From NCBI RefSeq assembly GCF_030718205.1, contig NZ_JAUZQF010000028.1:82359-146358 (forward strand): a stretch of 64,000 nucleotides of DNA, written 5' to 3'. Below the pieces are notes generated by a model. It was not told where the DNA came from. It searched no databases and saw only the letters and a program-made list of their open reading frames with translations. Origin of the DNA: Nonomuraea turcica (lineage in GTDB: Bacteria > Actinomycetota > Actinomycetes > Streptosporangiales > Streptosporangiaceae). Below are positions 62,308-64,000 of the stretch, one piece after another (position 1 is the stretch's first letter; each line of letters starts with the position of its first letter). A program made the position numbers and the translations under genes.

Positions 62308-62636
62308 ATGCCGATGCCGAGGTGGTGGGGGCACGTGAACAAGAGGCTGTTCAACCCTCGCGCGATCGCGGGCGGGAGGTGGCCGGTGCTGATTCACGTC
62401 GGGCGCATTTCTGGCGCGACGTACCGCACGCCGCTCGATGCGCATCCCGTCGACGGTGGCTACCTGTTCGTTCTGGTGTAGGGATCGCGCTCGGACTGGG
62501 TGCAGAACGTCCTGGCAGCTGCCGGTGCGCGGCTCCGGGTTGACGGAGAGAGGTGGAACGTTTGTGAGCTGCCCGGAAGCGTCGTAAGCGGCCGGTTGCC
62601 CGAAGACGTCACAACAGGACGGGCTGTCTGGTCTTA
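62308..62636 (+). pseudogene. DUF385/deazaflavin-dependent reductase interrupted by an amber codon
   Basis: From ATG 62308, with GGAGAAGGAG upstream, the frame reads WWGHVNKRLFNPRAIAGGRW, then HVGRISGATYRTPLDAHPVD and YLFVLV. It then meets TAG at 62479-62481 and continues GSRSDWVQNVLAAAGARLRV to a TAA at 62636. The family has Tyr in this position (FVLVYGSRSDW), so one TAC-to-TAG change explains the break. The C-terminus beyond WNVCELPG also looks degraded. Confidence 0.72.
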
Positions 62637-62728
62637 ACCGGCGACGACCCCCAGAGAACAGAGGACCTAGTGCGGACGACTTCGTCGGCCTGCGGCCACG
62701 TCGGCCTTCCACGCTCGGGAGGCAGGCC

Positions 62729-62875
62729 ATGACCGAGGCGGGCGCCGAAACAGCCGACCTGATCGTCCAGGAGGCCTATCGGGTGCGCGGCGGCGTGAGC
62801 GTCGCCGGAGCGGAGGTCACCGCAGGGTGGATCGTGCTGAACCCCGACACGCTGCAGCGCTGGCACCGCCCATGA
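62729..62875 (+). CDS. Small protein of unknown function
   Basis: This 48-codon frame (MTEAGAETADLIVQEAYRV and on to LNPDTLQRWHRP) has GGGAGGCAGG upstream of the ATG. Its stop overlaps an ATG at 62872 that is in frame with the Ohr gene. It could be a real short gene or the start of a lost longer one. No family is recognised. Confidence 0.4.
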   Translation: MTEAGAETADLIVQEAYRVRGGVSVAGAEVTAGWIVLNPDTLQRWHRP

Positions 62876-62925
62876 CCAGCCTGCCCTCACCACAGGCGCC
62901 ACGTGTGCCGCTGAAAGGCGTACCG

Positions 62926-63414
62926 ATGATCGACCCGAACCTGTCCACTGAGCACGACTACAACGGCTCCGTGTTCAAACCGCTCTACGTCACGCGCGTC
63001 GCCGTGGGCGGCGGCAGCTCCGCCCACGGCCGGGCCACCGGCAGGGCCCGCTCCGCCGACGGCGCCCTCGCCTTGGAATTGCGGATGCCTGAGGAATTGG
63101 GCGGTGACAACCCCGGCCCGAACCCCGAACAACTCTTCGCCGCCGGATACGCCGCCTGCTTCCACGGCGCCCTCAGCCTGCTGGCCCGCCGGCACCTCCT
63201 CGACCCTGGCCAGATCACGGTGGAGGCGACCGTGACCTTCGGCCGCGACCCCGCCGACGGCGGCTACCAGCTACGCGCCGACCTCGCCGTTACCTGGCCA
63301 GGAGTCGAACCCGCTACGGCCGCCCCACTGCTCACGCATGCCGCCGCGCTGTGCCCGTACGCGAAGATGACCCGCCAGGGCATCCCGGCCAGGATCACCC
63401 TGGCCCCCTCCTAG
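62926..63414 (+). CDS. ohr: Ohr-family organic hydroperoxide resistance protein
   Basis: The 162-residue protein carries both redox cysteines of Ohr/OsmC: AAGYAACFHGALSLLA and ALCPYAKMTRQGI. It has the N-terminal KPLYVTRVAVGG start and reduces organic peroxides with a lipoyl or thiol donor. The ATG at 62926 has AAAGG upstream. The ATG at 62872, which overlaps the small gene's stop, would give 180 residues. The regulator OhrR is not adjacent. Confidence 0.85.
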   Translation: MIDPNLSTEHDYNGSVFKPLYVTRVAVGGGSSAHGRATGRARSADGALALELRMPEELGGDNPGPNPEQLFAAGYAACFHGALSLLARRHLLDPGQITVEATVTFGRDPADGGYQLRADLAVTWPGVEPATAAPLLTHAAALCPYAKMTRQGIPARITLAPS

Positions 63415-63866
63415 CCGCCTCAGTGAGGAGGAACCCCGGTCATGACGCGACCGGGAGAGTGGGAGAGTCCGGTTGCGAGGCGGGTCGCGGGCTCTCGCGA
63501 TGACCACGATCACCAGCAGAATCGCGGTCGTCCGTCCAGTCGTCGGTGGCCGCGGTCAGGGCGGCCCGCCACCAGCAGGAGGTTGATCAGTGTGTCGCGT
63601 GGCTGTCAGTCCACACGATGCCACAGCGGAACGGGCGCCTTGCCCGGCAGCAGATTCGGGCCGTTTCGCGGCGGCCTCCACCGACGATAGCCCGGGCACC
63701 ATGACGTCGGGCCCGCTCATCTCTTGCCGCCGGCTCTGACGCGGCCCTTCCATCCTCGCTGGTGATGACCTCAGTCCGGGGCCGAAGGTTCCGACCATCG
63801 GCCCAACGTGCTACATCGCCCGGCATGAGAAAACTGGTCCTTCTGCGTTTCGTGCGGGCATCAGCG
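63415..63866. other. Non-coding stretch with no recognisable feature
   Basis: I see no credible gene, repeat or RNA in these 450 bases. Short frames occur on both strands but none resembles a protein family. Confidence 0.5.
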
Positions 63867-64000
63867 CCGGTCGTGTCAATGTGAGGTCCCAGGACATGCT
63901 TAACCGTTTGTCATCGGGAGATGCTTAACGTCCGTCGGGCTGGGTGCCCTTGCCTCGGACGTAGAGACGGGTGACGGGTGTGGTGTCGCGGCGGGGCCTG
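63867..64000 (-). mobile_element. Possible end of an insertion sequence with transposase C-terminus
   Basis: The minus strand ends a reading frame (RPRRDTTPVTRLYVRGKG, then TQPDGR and TAA at 63925) that runs off the window. It is followed by GGTCCCAGGACATGCTTAAC, an arrangement resembling an IS481-like terminus. The family is uncertain because only about 25 codons are visible. Confidence 0.35.

Noticed and set aside
1..64000. CRISPR arrays, rRNA or tRNA genes, and prophage modules
   Set aside because: No regularly spaced repeats, tRNA-like cloverleaf, rRNA segments or phage structural genes were seen.

Overview
The window is high-GC actinomycete chromosome. Features pointing that way are frequent GTG/TTG starts, F420-type (deazaflavin-dependent) reductases, an AfsR-like SARP regulator, a GT4-type glycogen synthase and secreted enzymes with long signal peptides. 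A soil actinomycete of the Streptosporangiales type (for example Nonomuraea-like) is my inference; no rRNA marker is present. I saw no rRNA, tRNA, CRISPR array or intact prophage.

Layout: (1) 1-1573, a truncated SpoIIE-type phosphatase with GAF/PAS sensors. (2) 1.7-9.6 kb, a complete protocatechuate (beta-ketoadipate) pathway, pcaIJFHGBL, mostly with overlapping stop/start codons and read leftward. It diverges from a tandem-domain IclR regulator; protocatechuate would be converted to succinyl-CoA and acetyl-CoA. (3) 9.9-15.4 kb, an MFS transporter, a secreted esterase/beta-propeller fusion, an Nramp-like transporter and a small secreted protein. (4) 15.4-18 kb, divergent glgC and glgA. (5) 18-22.9 kb, a TrmB/LuxR-like regulator divergent from a large secreted subtilase, then a Ddn-like reductase. 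(6) 23-30.3 kb, a LacI-led sugar-uptake operon (binding lipoprotein, two permeases, a secreted PF10091-like glycosidase, a GH39-like glycosidase) with two palindromic operators upstream. (7) 30.3-36 kb, a TPR protein that appears to have lost its CHAT domain, small hypotheticals, a GNAT and a CbiX-like protein. (8) 36-43 kb, two MFS transporters, a GntR regulator, a DUF2203 protein, a Pro/Ala-rich membrane protein and a tandem pair of secreted propeller proteins. (9) 43-49 kb, a VOC protein, an AlkB-like dioxygenase with a candidate LexA box, a BNR-repeat protein, a D,D-carboxypeptidase and a glycosyltransferase/sulfotransferase pair. (10) 49.5-55.2 kb, an arabinan/arabinoside regulon: ABC importer, GH51 arabinofuranosidase and LacI, linked by three copies of one operator motif. 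(11) 55.3-59.7 kb, a headless FG-GAP repeat fragment, a SARP/NB-ARC/TPR regulator and a VanX-like dipeptidase. (12) 59.7-64 kb, a decayed zone with gene fragments, a transposase remnant, an in-frame amber codon, an Ohr gene and a possible insertion-sequence end.

How the genes work together: most of the window concerns turnover of plant-derived material. It holds an aromatic-acid pathway and two LacI-controlled sugar systems. Neither sugar transporter has its own ATPase, so a shared MsiK-type ATPase elsewhere is likely. Several secreted hydrolases accompany them. The least familiar unit is the LacI-led operon at 23-30.3 kb, whose glycosidase pair does not point to an obvious substrate.
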